Assembly: GCA_002402755.1 (NCBI GenBank) | Contig: DHGK01000108.1 | Coordinates: 840 to 12,365 of the forward strand | DNA: 11,526 nt | Reading direction: 5' to 3' | From: Planctomycetes bacterium UBA4800 | GTDB taxonomy: Bacteria; Planctomycetota; UBA8108; UBA8890; UBA8898 | In this document: piece by piece, positions 4,462 through 11,526 of the stretch | Layout: every line of letters starts with the position of its first letter | Numbering within the stretch: the first letter of the stretch is position 1 | Position numbers and translations under genes: made by a program | The notes under the pieces: model-generated | What the model was told of the DNA's origin: nothing | The model's input: the letters and a program-made list of their open reading frames with translations, nothing else | Database searches by the model: none

Positions 4462-5822
4462 CGCTGCGGCGTTTCCGCCGCTTCCACGGCGCGCCCGATC
4501 GTTCCCCACGAGAAGCGCGTGAGCAGCTCGCGCGCGCGGTCCGGGTTTGCGGCCCAGGCGGCGCGCGCGGCTTCCTCGACCGCGGGCTGGAGCGCGTACG
4601 TGGCGTCCTCGATGGCGTGCAGGCGGCGCCTCGCCTCAACGATGCGTTTTTCGTAGTCCGCATCGATCCTGCGCGCGTGATCGCCGAAGAGCCGGTATGC
4701 CGGCGCGCCCGGCGCGGCTGCATTGCCGGCATCGAAGCCGTACGCCGCGGGCGGCGGTCCCGCCCACGGATAGAGCGGCACGAAGGGGTTCGAGCACGGC
4801 TGGCAGAGACACAGCCACCAGACGATGCCGATCGGGGCGGGCTGCGAGGCGCGCAACTGGAAGACGCTCGCCGAATTCGTTCGGGGCACGCAGATCGTCC
4901 GCACGGGGCCGTTGTGCGGCGAGACGCCGGCCGGTGCGGCGAACGGCGTGCCCTCGTAGTGATCGCGCAGCACGGCCGCGAGCGACGCGACCGTCACGGG
5001 CGACGCGGGCTTGACGCAGAAGGGGAGCGGGGCGGAGCCGGGCGCCGGAACCGCGCCGGCGGCGATGCGCGCCAGGCCGCGCCACGCGCGATGCGTGTTG
5101 CTTGCCGCAACGCGCGTGTTCTGATCCGCGTAGGCCTTCTCGAAGCTGAAGGGCTCCTTCGAGGGATCGTGCCACCCGCGGCGCGTTGCATACTCGACCA
5201 GGTCGTGCGACCCCAGGAAGCGGGCGCCGTCGGCCAGATCCACCTCGCCGATCGTGTACGTGTTGGCGATCACCGCGACCGCGTCGTCGGGAACGCGTGC
5301 GGCGACCCAATGCTTCCCGTGGACGACGGCGACGAGCCACCCCTCCCGCGGGTCGGCGATGAGATAGGTCCTTCCGCTGACGGCGTAGCCGACACGGTCG
5401 ACGAGCGCCCCGATGATCTCGACGCCCTGGCGCGCGGTGCGCGCCTCGCGTGCCACGCGATGCCTGAGCTCCGGGCCCGCGATCCCGCCGCCGGCGAGCT
5501 CGGGCCGATCCTCGCGCGAGGGGCAATTGTCGCTGGCGATGGCGACGCCGTGCTCGTTGAGCAGGACATCGCTTTCCGGGCAGCCGGGCATCTGCAAGCA
5601 CGCGTAGGCCGAGGCGCCCGCCGCGCTCGCGCGCGGGAACATCCAGAACCCCGCCGCATCTTCGAGCGCGTTGTCCTCGTTGTGGGCGAAGAGGACGCCG
5701 CCGCACGCCGTCGCCGCGCGGCCTGCGACGATCGAGAAGCACTCCTGGCGATCGGCCGCCGCCGCGGCGAGCGGCGCGCCTGCCGCGACAAGCCCTACGA
5801 GAAGCATGCGAATGTGTTGCAT
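4458..5822 (-). CDS. C69-family peptidase (PepD-like dipeptidase), exported
   Basis: This 454-residue N-terminal nucleophile hydrolase is of the C69 family, which cleaves dipeptides or related amide bonds. The N-terminus has Arg5, a hydrophobic core (about 6-18) and an Ala run ending near 23, a probable signal peptide, so the enzyme likely acts outside the cytoplasm. The mature part begins with ECFSIVAGRAATACGG, placing the predicted nucleophile at Cys28, followed by FAHNEDN (45-51). Later family blocks include NEHGVAIASDN, GRTYLIADPREGWLVAVVHG, ANTYTIGEVDL and SVFQLRASQPAPIG, followed by WW and PFVPLYPW. A C-terminal helical segment contains DADYEKRI. Length matches the family. Start 5822 precedes the signal peptide. 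M6 is an alternative. It is a single gene on its strand, facing the addiction module. Confidence 0.88.
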   Translation of the reverse strand: MQHIRMLLVGLVAAGAPLAAAAADRQECFSIVAGRAATACGGVLFAHNEDNALEDAAGFWMFPRASAAGASAYACLQMPGCPESDVLLNEHGVAIASDNCPSREDRPELAGGGIAGPELRHRVAREARTARQGVEIIGALVDRVGYAVSGRTYLIADPREGWLVAVVHGKHWVAARVPDDAVAVIANTYTIGEVDLADGARFLGSHDLVEYATRRGWHDPSKEPFSFEKAYADQNTRVAASNTHRAWRGLARIAAGAVPAPGSAPLPFCVKPASPVTVASLAAVLRDHYEGTPFAAPAGVSPHNGPVRTICVPRTNSASVFQLRASQPAPIGIVWWLCLCQPCSNPFVPLYPWAGPPPAAYGFDAGNAAAPGAPAYRLFGDHARRIDADYEKRIVEARRRLHAIEDATYALQPAVEEAARAAWAANPDRARELLTRFSWGTIGRAVEAAETPQR

Positions 5823-5838
5823 GGATACGAGTGTATCC
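5823..5838 (-). promoter_or_regulatory. Inverted repeat at the peptidase start
   Basis: GGATAC (5823-5828), GAGT, GTATCC (5833-5838) is a perfect inverted repeat directly upstream of the peptidase ATG. On the minus strand it contains TACACT (5835-5830), a possible -10 that would give a leaderless start. No good -35 is seen, so a promoter/operator role is tentative. The 95-bp gap to the upstream protease gene holds nothing else obvious. Confidence 0.35.
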
Positions 5839-5917
5839 GCGCGCGGTGCCGAAAGACAGCGCCAGCGCGCGGTGGGCCGTCATTGTTGCGCCGTGCTGGC
5901 CCGAGGCGCGTGCGTCT

Positions 5918-6436
5918 CTACCGCCGTCGTGCTCGTCCGCAGCAGCTCTTGTACTTTCTTCCGCTGTTGCAGGGACAGGGACCATTGAGAGGAATCGGCA
6001 AGTTGTCAGGGACTGCCTTCGTCTCGAAATCGATGACTTCCAAGGATGGTGTCCGGAATGAAAACACGGTCCGTTCCTTGAAGTTGGTGACTGCGAAATC
6101 GCCCTGTCCGATGATGCCCATTCCAATCAAGACATCGGTCGGGGCAGGAAGGTCCCCTTCCGTCACCCGGACACCCGGGATTCCAACCTCGCTCGGCAAC
6201 ACGATGTTGACCAAGTGCGTGTTGACGGTTCTCACACCGTGAGCGCCATGGACGTTCGCCATGCCGGTAGGCTTCAGTTTCAACTGGGAGACGACCTTCT
6301 GCGTGATGACGGAGCCGGTGGCCCCGGTGTCCCATATGCCTTGATACTTGACGAACGGGGGATGCCGGTCCTTCGGAACGGTCGTTGGGTCGAAGGCGGG
6401 GCTGAGCAGGACAGGACTGACAAGCTGATTCGCCAC
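5918..6436 (-). CDS. Retropepsin-like aspartic protease with C-terminal SEC-C motif
   Basis: The 172-residue protein combines two domains. Residues about 28-130 form a clan AA (retropepsin-like) fold: the catalytic loop IWDTGATGSVIT (34-45, Asp36), the mid segment MANVHGAHGV, and DVLIGMGIIGQGDFAV (101-116). The last differs from the common LIGMD form by having Gly107. Such proteins act as homodimers, each giving one Asp. Residues 153-167, PCPCNSGRKYKSCCG, form a SEC-C zinc motif with Cys154, Cys156, Cys165 and Cys166, as at the end of SecA and on other proteins that engage ribosomes or chaperones. The start is GTG 6436. No Shine-Dalgarno or in-frame alternative is visible upstream before a stop. 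It follows the DUF5678-like gene by 47 bp on the same strand, so the two form an operon. The substrate is unknown. Confidence 0.85.
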   Translation of the reverse strand: MANQLVSPVLLSPAFDPTTVPKDRHPPFVKYQGIWDTGATGSVITQKVVSQLKLKPTGMANVHGAHGVRTVNTHLVNIVLPSEVGIPGVRVTEGDLPAPTDVLIGMGIIGQGDFAVTNFKERTVFSFRTPSLEVIDFETKAVPDNLPIPLNGPCPCNSGRKYKSCCGRARRR

Positions 6437-6483
6437 ACCGTTACAGCGAGCGGTGAAGGCGCGTGGTGGGATCGTTCACGCAC

Positions 6484-6732
6484 TCAAGCGAATGCGGCGC
6501 GAGAGTGGAACACCTGTGTGTAGGAGTCCTGTCCAGGCGCGCACTTCTGAACCAAGAACGTGCCGAGGGCGTGCCCCTTCTTCACCGTCTCCTGAACGGC
6601 ATCAAGCTCGGACGCATAATCTCCGATGACCTTGCAGTCCTTGATGACGACAAAGCGCCCGCGGTATTTCTTGACCAGATCCTTCTGGTTGGCCAGATAG
6701 AACTCGAATTCTGGTTTCAGGTCGCTTTCCAT
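6484..6732 (-). CDS. DUF5678-like small protein, partner of the aspartic protease
   Basis: This 82-residue protein resembles DUF5678-type proteins: YLANQKDLVKKYRGRFVVIK (12-31), then VIGDYASELDAV, GTFLVQKC and a Phe/Arg end (VFHSRAAF). From memory, this small protein and a DTGA-type protease are recurrent neighbours in bacteria, which suggests the small protein could be a substrate, inhibitor or assembly partner of the protease. Its molecular role is unknown. The start at 6732 has the minus-strand Shine-Dalgarno AAGGA (6744-6740) 7 nt upstream. It is first in the operon, with a TTGACG-17-GATACT promoter at 6800-6772. GC is lower than in the genes to the right. Confidence 0.82.
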   Translation of the reverse strand: MESDLKPEFEFYLANQKDLVKKYRGRFVVIKDCKVIGDYASELDAVQETVKKGHALGTFLVQKCAPGQDSYTQVFHSRAAFA

Positions 6733-6771
6733 GGCTCTGTCCTTGCCGGGTCAATGCCCGTGCCATCAGGT

Positions 6772-6800
6772 AGTATCGGGTGCGCCATCAGCGCCGTCAA
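6772..6800 (-). promoter_or_regulatory. Promoter of the DUF5678-like/protease operon
   Basis: On the minus strand TTGACG (6800-6795), exactly 17 bp, then GATACT (6777-6772). Transcription would begin near 6765, giving a leader of about 33 nt with the AAGGA ribosome site at its end. This accounts for much of the otherwise gene-free 6733-7080 stretch. Confidence 0.65.
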
Positions 6801-6936
6801 CGGTCCGAAGCATCAATTCCGACCGGGCGAGGTTGATGCCGCCCGCGCTCTGGTCCCCTCGCCGTCGCCGCCATCCGCCTGCTCGTCAGACGACCGAGGC
6901 GAATTCAGCAGTACGGGAGAGCCTGGGGCCAGAGCC

Positions 6937-7026
6937 GGCTGGGGCGACGGCTTCGGGCTGACGCATCTGCCGGCCGAAACGCGCGCGCGGATGCTGCGCG
7001 ACATCGCGGCGCTCGCGGGGGCCTGA
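6937..7026 (+). pseudogene. Severed 3' end of an unknown gene
   Basis: The last roughly 25 codons before TGA 7024-7026 read like a real C-terminus: FGLTHLPAETRARMLRDIAA, then LAGA. The same frame upstream (about 6750-6930) is low-complexity Pro/Ser/Arg text of the kind seen in non-coding frames, and it overlaps the minus-strand promoter. It is best explained as the remnant of a gene whose 5' part was lost when the cassette to its left arrived. The family cannot be named from so short a piece. Confidence 0.35.
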
Positions 7027-7080
7027 CCGGCGCGCGGGAGCCCTCGTCTCGCGCGCGCTCCCCGGGTATGATGCAGGGCC

Positions 7081-8628
7081 ATGGACAAGGCCGTACTGAG
7101 CTCCATCGACATCGTGCTCGTCGTCGTCTACCTCGCGATCGTCACCGCCGTGGCGCTGTGGGCGAGCCGCGGGGTCAAGTCGAGCAAGGACTACTTTCTC
7201 GCGGGGAAATCGCTGCCCTGGTGGGCGGTCGCCCTGTCGCTCGTCGTGTCCGACATCGGCGCCAAGGACATGGTGGGACTGGCGACCGACGGCTACCGCT
7301 GGGGCGTCGTGATGATGAACTTCGACTTCCTGGGGTGCATCTTCGCGGTGCTCCTGGCGGCGTTCCTCTTCATGCCGTTCTTCTGGATGGCGGGCATCTA
7401 CACGGTCCCCGAGTACCTCGGCCGGCGCTACAACAGCTACGTCCGGACCTTCTTCGCCGTCGTCTGGACGGTCTTCATGGTGGCGACGCTCGGGACGATC
7501 TTCGTCAGCGCCGCCGCGATGTTCAAGGTGCTGCTCGGCTGGGACTTCTGGATGTCGGTCGGCATCGTCGCCGTCGCGGGCATCGCCTACACGACCGTCG
7601 GCGGCCTGCGGTCGGTCGTCTTCACCGAGGTCCTGTCCTGCATCATCCTGATCGCGGGCGCGGCGCTGATCTGCTTCTTCGGCCTGGAGCGCGCCGGCGG
7701 CTGGGACGCCATGCGCGAGTCGGTCGAGAAGCTCTGGTGGACCGAGCACCACTTCAGCCTGATCCCGCCCGCCGACCACCCCGCGTTCCCGTGGCCCGCC
7801 GTGTTCCTCGGCCTCGGCATCGTGCTCGGCCCCGCGTACTGGATCGGCAACCAGGCCATCGTGCAGCGCGACCTCGGCGCGCGCAGCGGCAACGACGCGC
7901 GCGCCGCCTACGTGATGTGCGCCGCGATCAAGCTCGTCTTCCCCGTGCTCCTCGTCGTGCCCGGGCTGATCGCGCTCGCGCTTTTCAGCGACACGCTGGG
8001 AGCGCCGTTCACCGGGCAGCTCGGCCAGGAGAACCCGGAATGGCAGGGCAAGCTCGTCCTGCCGCGGCTCGTCGTCGAGCTGCTTCCCCGCGGGGCGCTC
8101 GGCGTCGTCGTCGGCGCGTTCCTGGCGGGCATCACCTCGAACCTCGACTCGTACGTGAACTCGGCGAGCACGCTGCTCGTCTCCGACATCTACAAGCCCT
8201 TCGTGCGGCCCCGCGCGACCGACCGCGAGTGCCTGCGGCTCGGGCGCTTCCTGACGGTCGGGCTCATCTGCGCCGGCGTCGCGGCGAGCTACGTCGTCGA
8301 GACCTACTATCGCGACAAGTCGGTCTTCGAGGCCTTCCAGGACGCGCTGACGCTCTTCCAGGGGGCGCTCTTCGCGCTGCTCCTCCTCGGCATGCTGTGG
8401 TCGCGCGCGACGCAGTGGGGCGGCCTTGCCGGGATGCTGTGCGGCGTCGCGTCAGCCGTGGTGCTCATGTGGGGCTACGACATGCCGTACCTGTGGGTTG
8501 CGTGGTGGTCGTTCGTCGTCGCCGTGACGGCGACGGTCGCCGTGAGCCTCGTCACCAGGCCCTACGACACCGAGCGCCTGCGCGGGCTCGTCTGCTGGAT
8601 CCCGATGAAGGAGGACGCGAAGCCATGA
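7081..8628 (+). CDS. SSS-family Na+/solute symporter
   Basis: This 515-residue inner-membrane transporter is of the sodium:solute symporter (SGLT-like) family. It has about 13 hydrophobic segments. Family marks are SKDYFLAGKSLPWW near residues 38-51, YTVPEYLGRRY in the following loop, GGLRSVVFTEVLS (the usual GGL.AVV.TD motif) and GITSNLDSYVNSASTL (350-365) ending in SDIYKPF. At the second serine of the usual TM8 Na+-site pair this protein seems to have Asn354 (Ser353 kept). The LeuT fold and sodium coupling are known for the family, but the substrate is not predictable here. The neighbouring GH42-like gene suggests a sugar. Start 7081 has only a weak AGGG two bases upstream, and TATGAT (7067-7072) could give a near-leaderless transcript. 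The stop overlaps the next ATG (ATGA, 8625-8628). Confidence 0.9.
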   Translation: MDKAVLSSIDIVLVVVYLAIVTAVALWASRGVKSSKDYFLAGKSLPWWAVALSLVVSDIGAKDMVGLATDGYRWGVVMMNFDFLGCIFAVLLAAFLFMPFFWMAGIYTVPEYLGRRYNSYVRTFFAVVWTVFMVATLGTIFVSAAAMFKVLLGWDFWMSVGIVAVAGIAYTTVGGLRSVVFTEVLSCIILIAGAALICFFGLERAGGWDAMRESVEKLWWTEHHFSLIPPADHPAFPWPAVFLGLGIVLGPAYWIGNQAIVQRDLGARSGNDARAAYVMCAAIKLVFPVLLVVPGLIALALFSDTLGAPFTGQLGQENPEWQGKLVLPRLVVELLPRGALGVVVGAFLAGITSNLDSYVNSASTLLVSDIYKPFVRPRATDRECLRLGRFLTVGLICAGVAASYVVETYYRDKSVFEAFQDALTLFQGALFALLLLGMLWSRATQWGGLAGMLCGVASAVVLMWGYDMPYLWVAWWSFVVAVTATVAVSLVTRPYDTERLRGLVCWIPMKEDAKP

Positions 8629-8846
8629 GCGCGGCAATGCTCTCGGGGCTCCTCCTCGCCGTGACGTTCTCCGCGGGCAAGTGCGTCTTCGTGGCCGCGA
8701 TGCTGCTCCTCCTGGCGTGGCTCATCTGCATGCCGAGGCGGTTCATCGGCCAGGCCGAGGGCGCGCCCGTCTGGTGGCGCAACGTGCGCATCTGGGCCAT
8801 CGTCGTCAACGTGATCCAGATCTGCATTTACATCGTCGCGGGCTAG
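8625..8846 (+). CDS. 73-residue membrane protein coupled to the symporter
   Basis: It has two membrane helices, about 5-35 (GLLLAVTFSAGK, VFVAAMLLLLAWLI) and 52-72 (IWAIVVNVIQICIYIVAG), joined by a basic loop with MPRRFIG and VWWRNVR. The ATGA overlap with the symporter stop implies coupled translation and equal dosage. The WWRNVRIWAIVV pattern resembles, from memory, the extreme C-terminal helix of longer SSS symporters in Planctomycetota and similar groups. It may therefore be a subunit split from, or never fused to, the transporter. It also appears as an independent small gene only because of the reading-frame change at the junction, so a frameshift in a fused ancestor is an alternative. 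Confidence 0.75.
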   Translation: MSAAMLSGLLLAVTFSAGKCVFVAAMLLLLAWLICMPRRFIGQAEGAPVWWRNVRIWAIVVNVIQICIYIVAG

Positions 8847-8866
8847 TCGCGGAATCGTCCCGCGAC
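8846..8866 (+). promoter_or_regulatory. Hairpin between the symporter unit and the glycosidase gene
   Basis: GTCGCGG (8846-8852) and CCGCGAC (8860-8866) form a perfect 7-bp stem with a 7-nt loop, starting in the last base of the small gene's TAG. Without a T tract it is more likely an RNA-stability element or attenuator inside the operon than a terminator. The next gene starts 23 nt later with its own Shine-Dalgarno. Confidence 0.45.
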
Positions 8867-8889
8867 CGAACGCGGACCGGGAGGCTCCC

Positions 8890-11526
8890 ATGCGAACCAC
8901 ACTGCTTGCCGCGGCGCTCGCCGGCGCGGCGCTGCGGGCGGGCGGACCCGCCGCGCCGCCGCCCGCGCCCGTCGATGAGTACCGCATTCACGCCGACGGG
9001 GGCATCGTGTACGACCCGCTCAGGCGCGAGGCCGAGAAGACGGGCGCCCTGGCGCGCTTCGCGGGCGCGCCGGCGACCGGCGCGACGCTCGCGAGCGGTC
9101 CCTTCACGCTCACGGTCAGCGTGCCCGCCGCCGCGCGCGCCTACGACGTCGTGCCCGTTGCGTACGAGCTCGCCTGGAAGGACTCGCGCGGCGGCCTCGC
9201 CGCGGAGTTTCCCGTGGCCGTCGAGAGCGTCGCCTTCGAGGACGAGTCGCGCCGCTGCGGGCGCGATCTCTTCGACCTCGCGCTTCCCGGCAGGATCGAC
9301 CTCGCGGTCGAGCTCCTCGGGTCGATCACGGCGCACATGACGCCGGACGCGCGGCACAAGCTGACGCCGGATTTCTCGGATACGCCCGGGACGTATCCGC
9401 CCTTCGCGCGCAAGCCGTTCGTACGGTCGGGCGTCGTCGAGGCCGGCGACCTCGTGTGGTTCAAGCTGCGCTTCACCAACACCGGGACGACGATCCTCGA
9501 CCCGGAGGGCTTCGGCGGCTCGCTCTTCTACCCGCAGCTCCTGCGCAAGAACGAGCGCGGAGAGTACGCCGTCGCCGGCGAGCCGTACAACCTGTACTTC
9601 CGGGACCTGGAGTACCTGTATCCGGGCGAGTCGCGCGAGATGTGGTTCCACCTGGCGAGCTGCATGCCGGGCTACGCCTCGCCGGCCGATGCGCCCACGC
9701 CCCAGGGATTCGGCCTCGTGCCCGGCGAGTACAAGCTGCGCGTGCGCCTGATCTACAGGTGCTACCGGACGCCCGACCCGTTCTTCAACATCTGGGAAGG
9801 GCAGCTCGGATGCGTGTGGGACCTGCCGTTCGCCGTCGAGCGCGAGGCGCGCGAGGCGCCGATCGCGCCGGCGGAGCCCGTGCTCCGCGACGGCGGCGCC
9901 GGCCGGAAGATCACGCGCTTCATTCACACCTTCGAGGAGTTCATGACGGCGTTCGACTGCCACCTCGCCCCGCCTGCGGGCGCGGAGGGGCGCATTGCCG
10001 GGACGCTCCACCTCCAGGTCGCGCCCTGGACGAAGCACGTCGTCGTCAAGCTGATTCGCGGCGGCACGGGGGAGATCGCCGCGCGGGCCGTGCCCATCGC
10101 GATCGACTGCGGCGCGCTCGCCGTGCGCCCCGCGCTCGATCCGCGGACATGCCTCGTCCGGAACGGCGTGCGCGAGCCGATCATCGCGTCTCAGACCATG
10201 GCCGACATGCGCACGAACGTCCAGATCGGCCCCTTCCCCGAGAAGCACATTCGCGCGCGCCTGCGCGAGATGGCCTCGTGCGGCATCAACGTCGTGAGCA
10301 CGACCTGCATGCCGTGGCTCTACGACGACATGCCGCCGCGGCGCTCCAACCACCAGGGCGATGCGCTCAGGTACGTCCTGGATGTCGCCCGCGACGAGGG
10401 AATGCGCGTCGAAGGCATCGGCACGTACCCCTTCGACCGCGCAACGAGCGGCCCCATCGCGACGTGGCTCACGGGGAAGCCGTTCGCCCTGGCTGACGCC
10501 GGCATGGGCTACGGCGCGATTTCGCGCGCGGATCCGCTCTTGCCCGCCGTCAACGCCGCGCTGTGGCGCTACCAGTTCGCCAGGTGGGGGGATCTGTACC
10601 TCGAGACCGAGGACGGCGCCGTCCCCATCAGCGTCGAGGACACGTGGGGGTGGATGCGCCAGGACGTCAACGTGCGGCACCCGATGGGCCCGCTCACCGT
10701 GCGGGCGTTCCGCGCGTGGCTGAAGGCGAAGTACGGCGCGATCGAAGACGTGAACTCCGCGTGGGGCTCGGCGTTCGAGGACTTCGATCGGATCGAGCCC
10801 GAGGCGGGCCAGGTCAGGAACCGGTTCGGGCACATCTTCGAGTACACGAACCCCGCGCATCCTTTCCACGACTGGAATCGCGCGGTCGCGGATCTGGACG
10901 CGTTCAGGACCGAGCTCAGGGTCAAGAACTACCGCGAGACGCTCGAGTTCGTGCGCAAGGAGATCCCGGGCGCCGTCGTGTGCCTGCGCACCGAGGGCGC
11001 GAACGCGCTCGTCGCGGGACTCGATCCGGCGGATCGGAATTCCCACTTCCGCCACGCGTTCCTGAGTCAGCGGCGCTGCGCGGCCGTCGCCGAGATCGTG
11101 CAGGCCTCGGGCCTCGTCAGGTACCACGCCGATTACACGACGCTGCCCTACACGCCGTCGGAGCTGCGGTTTCTCGTACGTTCCGCGGCGGAGCAGGGCA
11201 TCGTGCCCGTGTTTCTGCCGCAGTTCGACAACATGCGCGACATCGCGATCAACGCCGCCTACGGCACCGACTACCAGGTCCACTACAACCTCCCCGAGCC
11301 GCGGAAGGGCTACATGATGCACTGCCTGACGGCGCTCTTCCCGTGGTTCCGGGCGGTCGCCGAGGAAGGCGGCATTCCCGGAATTCTGTGGGAAGACTAC
11401 CAGTGCGACGGGTTCGCGACCGAGACCCAGAAGCGCGAGATGCGGCTCTTCGCGGAGAAGGTCAGGGAGGCGTTCGCGACGGGCGCCGCGCGCGAGAAGC
11501 TCGCCGCGCCTGCCGCGGCGCGTTCG
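8890..11526 (+). CDS. Exported GH42-like glycoside hydrolase (beta-galactosidase-like), 3' end beyond the window
   Basis: 879 codons are open to the right edge, with no stop. ATG 8890 has GGGAGG (8879-8884) 5 nt upstream. The N-terminus (MRTTLLAAALAGAALRAGG) is a plausible signal peptide, so the enzyme probably works outside the cytoplasm. Residues about 30-415 look beta-rich and are probably sandwich domains. From about 428 a TIM-barrel-like catalytic region begins. FRAWLKAKYGAIEDVNSAWG (607-626) matches the GH42 segment F..WL..KYG....LN.AWG. The preceding PISVEDTWGW puts Glu583 where GH42 has the acid/base Glu of its NE motif. ILWEDYQCDG puts Glu835 as a candidate nucleophile. The enzyme is probably co-transcribed with the symporter unit, suggesting release and uptake of a sugar. 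A related clan GH-A family is also possible. Confidence 0.75.
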   Translation, partial: MRTTLLAAALAGAALRAGGPAAPPPAPVDEYRIHADGGIVYDPLRREAEKTGALARFAGAPATGATLASGPFTLTVSVPAAARAYDVVPVAYELAWKDSRGGLAAEFPVAVESVAFEDESRRCGRDLFDLALPGRIDLAVELLGSITAHMTPDARHKLTPDFSDTPGTYPPFARKPFVRSGVVEAGDLVWFKLRFTNTGTTILDPEGFGGSLFYPQLLRKNERGEYAVAGEPYNLYFRDLEYLYPGESREMWFHLASCMPGYASPADAPTPQGFGLVPGEYKLRVRLIYRCYRTPDPFFNIWEGQLGCVWDLPFAVEREAREAPIAPAEPVLRDGGAGRKITRFIHTFEEFMTAFDCHLAPPAGAEGRIAGTLHLQVAPWTKHVVVKLIRGGTGEIAARAVPIAIDCGALAVRPALDPRTCLVRNGVREPIIASQTMADMRTNVQIGPFPEKHIRARLREMASCGINVVSTTCMPWLYDDMPPRRSNHQGDALRYVLDVARDEGMRVEGIGTYPFDRATSGPIATWLTGKPFALADAGMGYGAISRADPLLPAVNAALWRYQFARWGDLYLETEDGAVPISVEDTWGWMRQDVNVRHPMGPLTVRAFRAWLKAKYGAIEDVNSAWGSAFEDFDRIEPEAGQVRNRFGHIFEYTNPAHPFHDWNRAVADLDAFRTELRVKNYRETLEFVRKEIPGAVVCLRTEGANALVAGLDPADRNSHFRHAFLSQRRCAAVAEIVQASGLVRYHADYTTLPYTPSELRFLVRSAAEQGIVPVFLPQFDNMRDIAINAAYGTDYQVHYNLPEPRKGYMMHCLTALFPWFRAVAEEGGIPGILWEDYQCDGFATETQKREMRLFAEKVREAFATGAAREKLAAPAAARS

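Noticed and set aside
4443..6242. A 599-codon plus-strand open frame opposite the C69 peptidase and aspartic protease.
   Set aside because: Both minus-strand genes have recognisable catalytic motifs. The plus frame is a shadow without any.
7068..8624. A 592-codon frame starting at ATG 7068 that contains the 73-residue membrane protein at its end.
   Set aside because: Before 8625 it is an out-of-frame shadow of the symporter. Only the last 73 codons look coding.
8806..11322. An 838-codon open frame on the minus strand opposite the glycosidase gene.
   Set aside because: It is antisense to a gene with clear domain motifs and a Shine-Dalgarno. Its Arg/His/Asp/Val-rich composition is the usual shadow in GC-rich DNA.
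1..11526. CRISPR arrays, insertion-sequence ends or rRNA.
   Set aside because: No regularly spaced repeats of 20 bp or more, no transposase-like frame and no rRNA sequence were found on reading both strands.

Overview
The window is high-GC bacterial DNA, probably a metagenome-derived contig. The C69 peptidase, Na+/solute symporter and beta-galactosidase-like enzyme at its right end would suit a polymer-degrading lineage such as the Planctomycetota or a relative. That placement is a guess, because no marker gene fixes it. GC drops visibly in two stretches, about 2100-2480 and 5920-6740, which suggests acquired cassettes in a richer-GC chromosome.

Layout: (1) 1-165, an Arg-tRNA(UCU) with its own extended -10 promoter. 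(2) 166-4440, a defence/toxin-antitoxin style island. It holds a small membrane/coiled-coil protein and an AlbA_2 (Schlafen-type) protein transcribed divergently from overlapping control DNA, then a Panacea-domain protein coupled by an ATGA overlap to an unrecognised 126-residue partner. A scrambled stretch with fragments of small genes follows, then tandem near-palindromes, then a complete HI1419/HI1420-type addiction module with a palindromic operator inside its promoter. (3) 4458-5822, a secreted C69-family peptidase on the minus strand. (4) 5918-6732, a minus-strand two-gene unit: a small DUF5678-like protein followed by a retropepsin-like aspartic protease carrying a C-terminal SEC-C zinc motif. 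(5) 6733-7080, the promoter of that unit plus what looks like the severed 3' end of another gene. (6) 7081-11526, a plus-strand operon: an SSS-family Na+/solute symporter, a coupled 73-residue membrane protein that resembles a detached symporter C-terminus, and a large exported GH42-like enzyme running off the right edge.

Several promoters can be read directly as TTGAC(A/G) boxes 17 bp from a -10 element. In at least three of them (genes starting at 840, 917 and 3840) the -10 lies 6-8 nt from the start codon, so leaderless mRNAs are predicted. The genes at 3045, 6732 and 8890 instead have clear Shine-Dalgarno sequences.

The best candidates for undescribed biology are the Panacea/unknown pair (2102-3045), the divergent AlbA_2/membrane coiled-coil pair (343-2095), and the DUF5678-like/retropepsin-SEC-C pair (5918-6732). 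No integrase, transposase or CRISPR array was seen. All family assignments were made by eye, without database searches.
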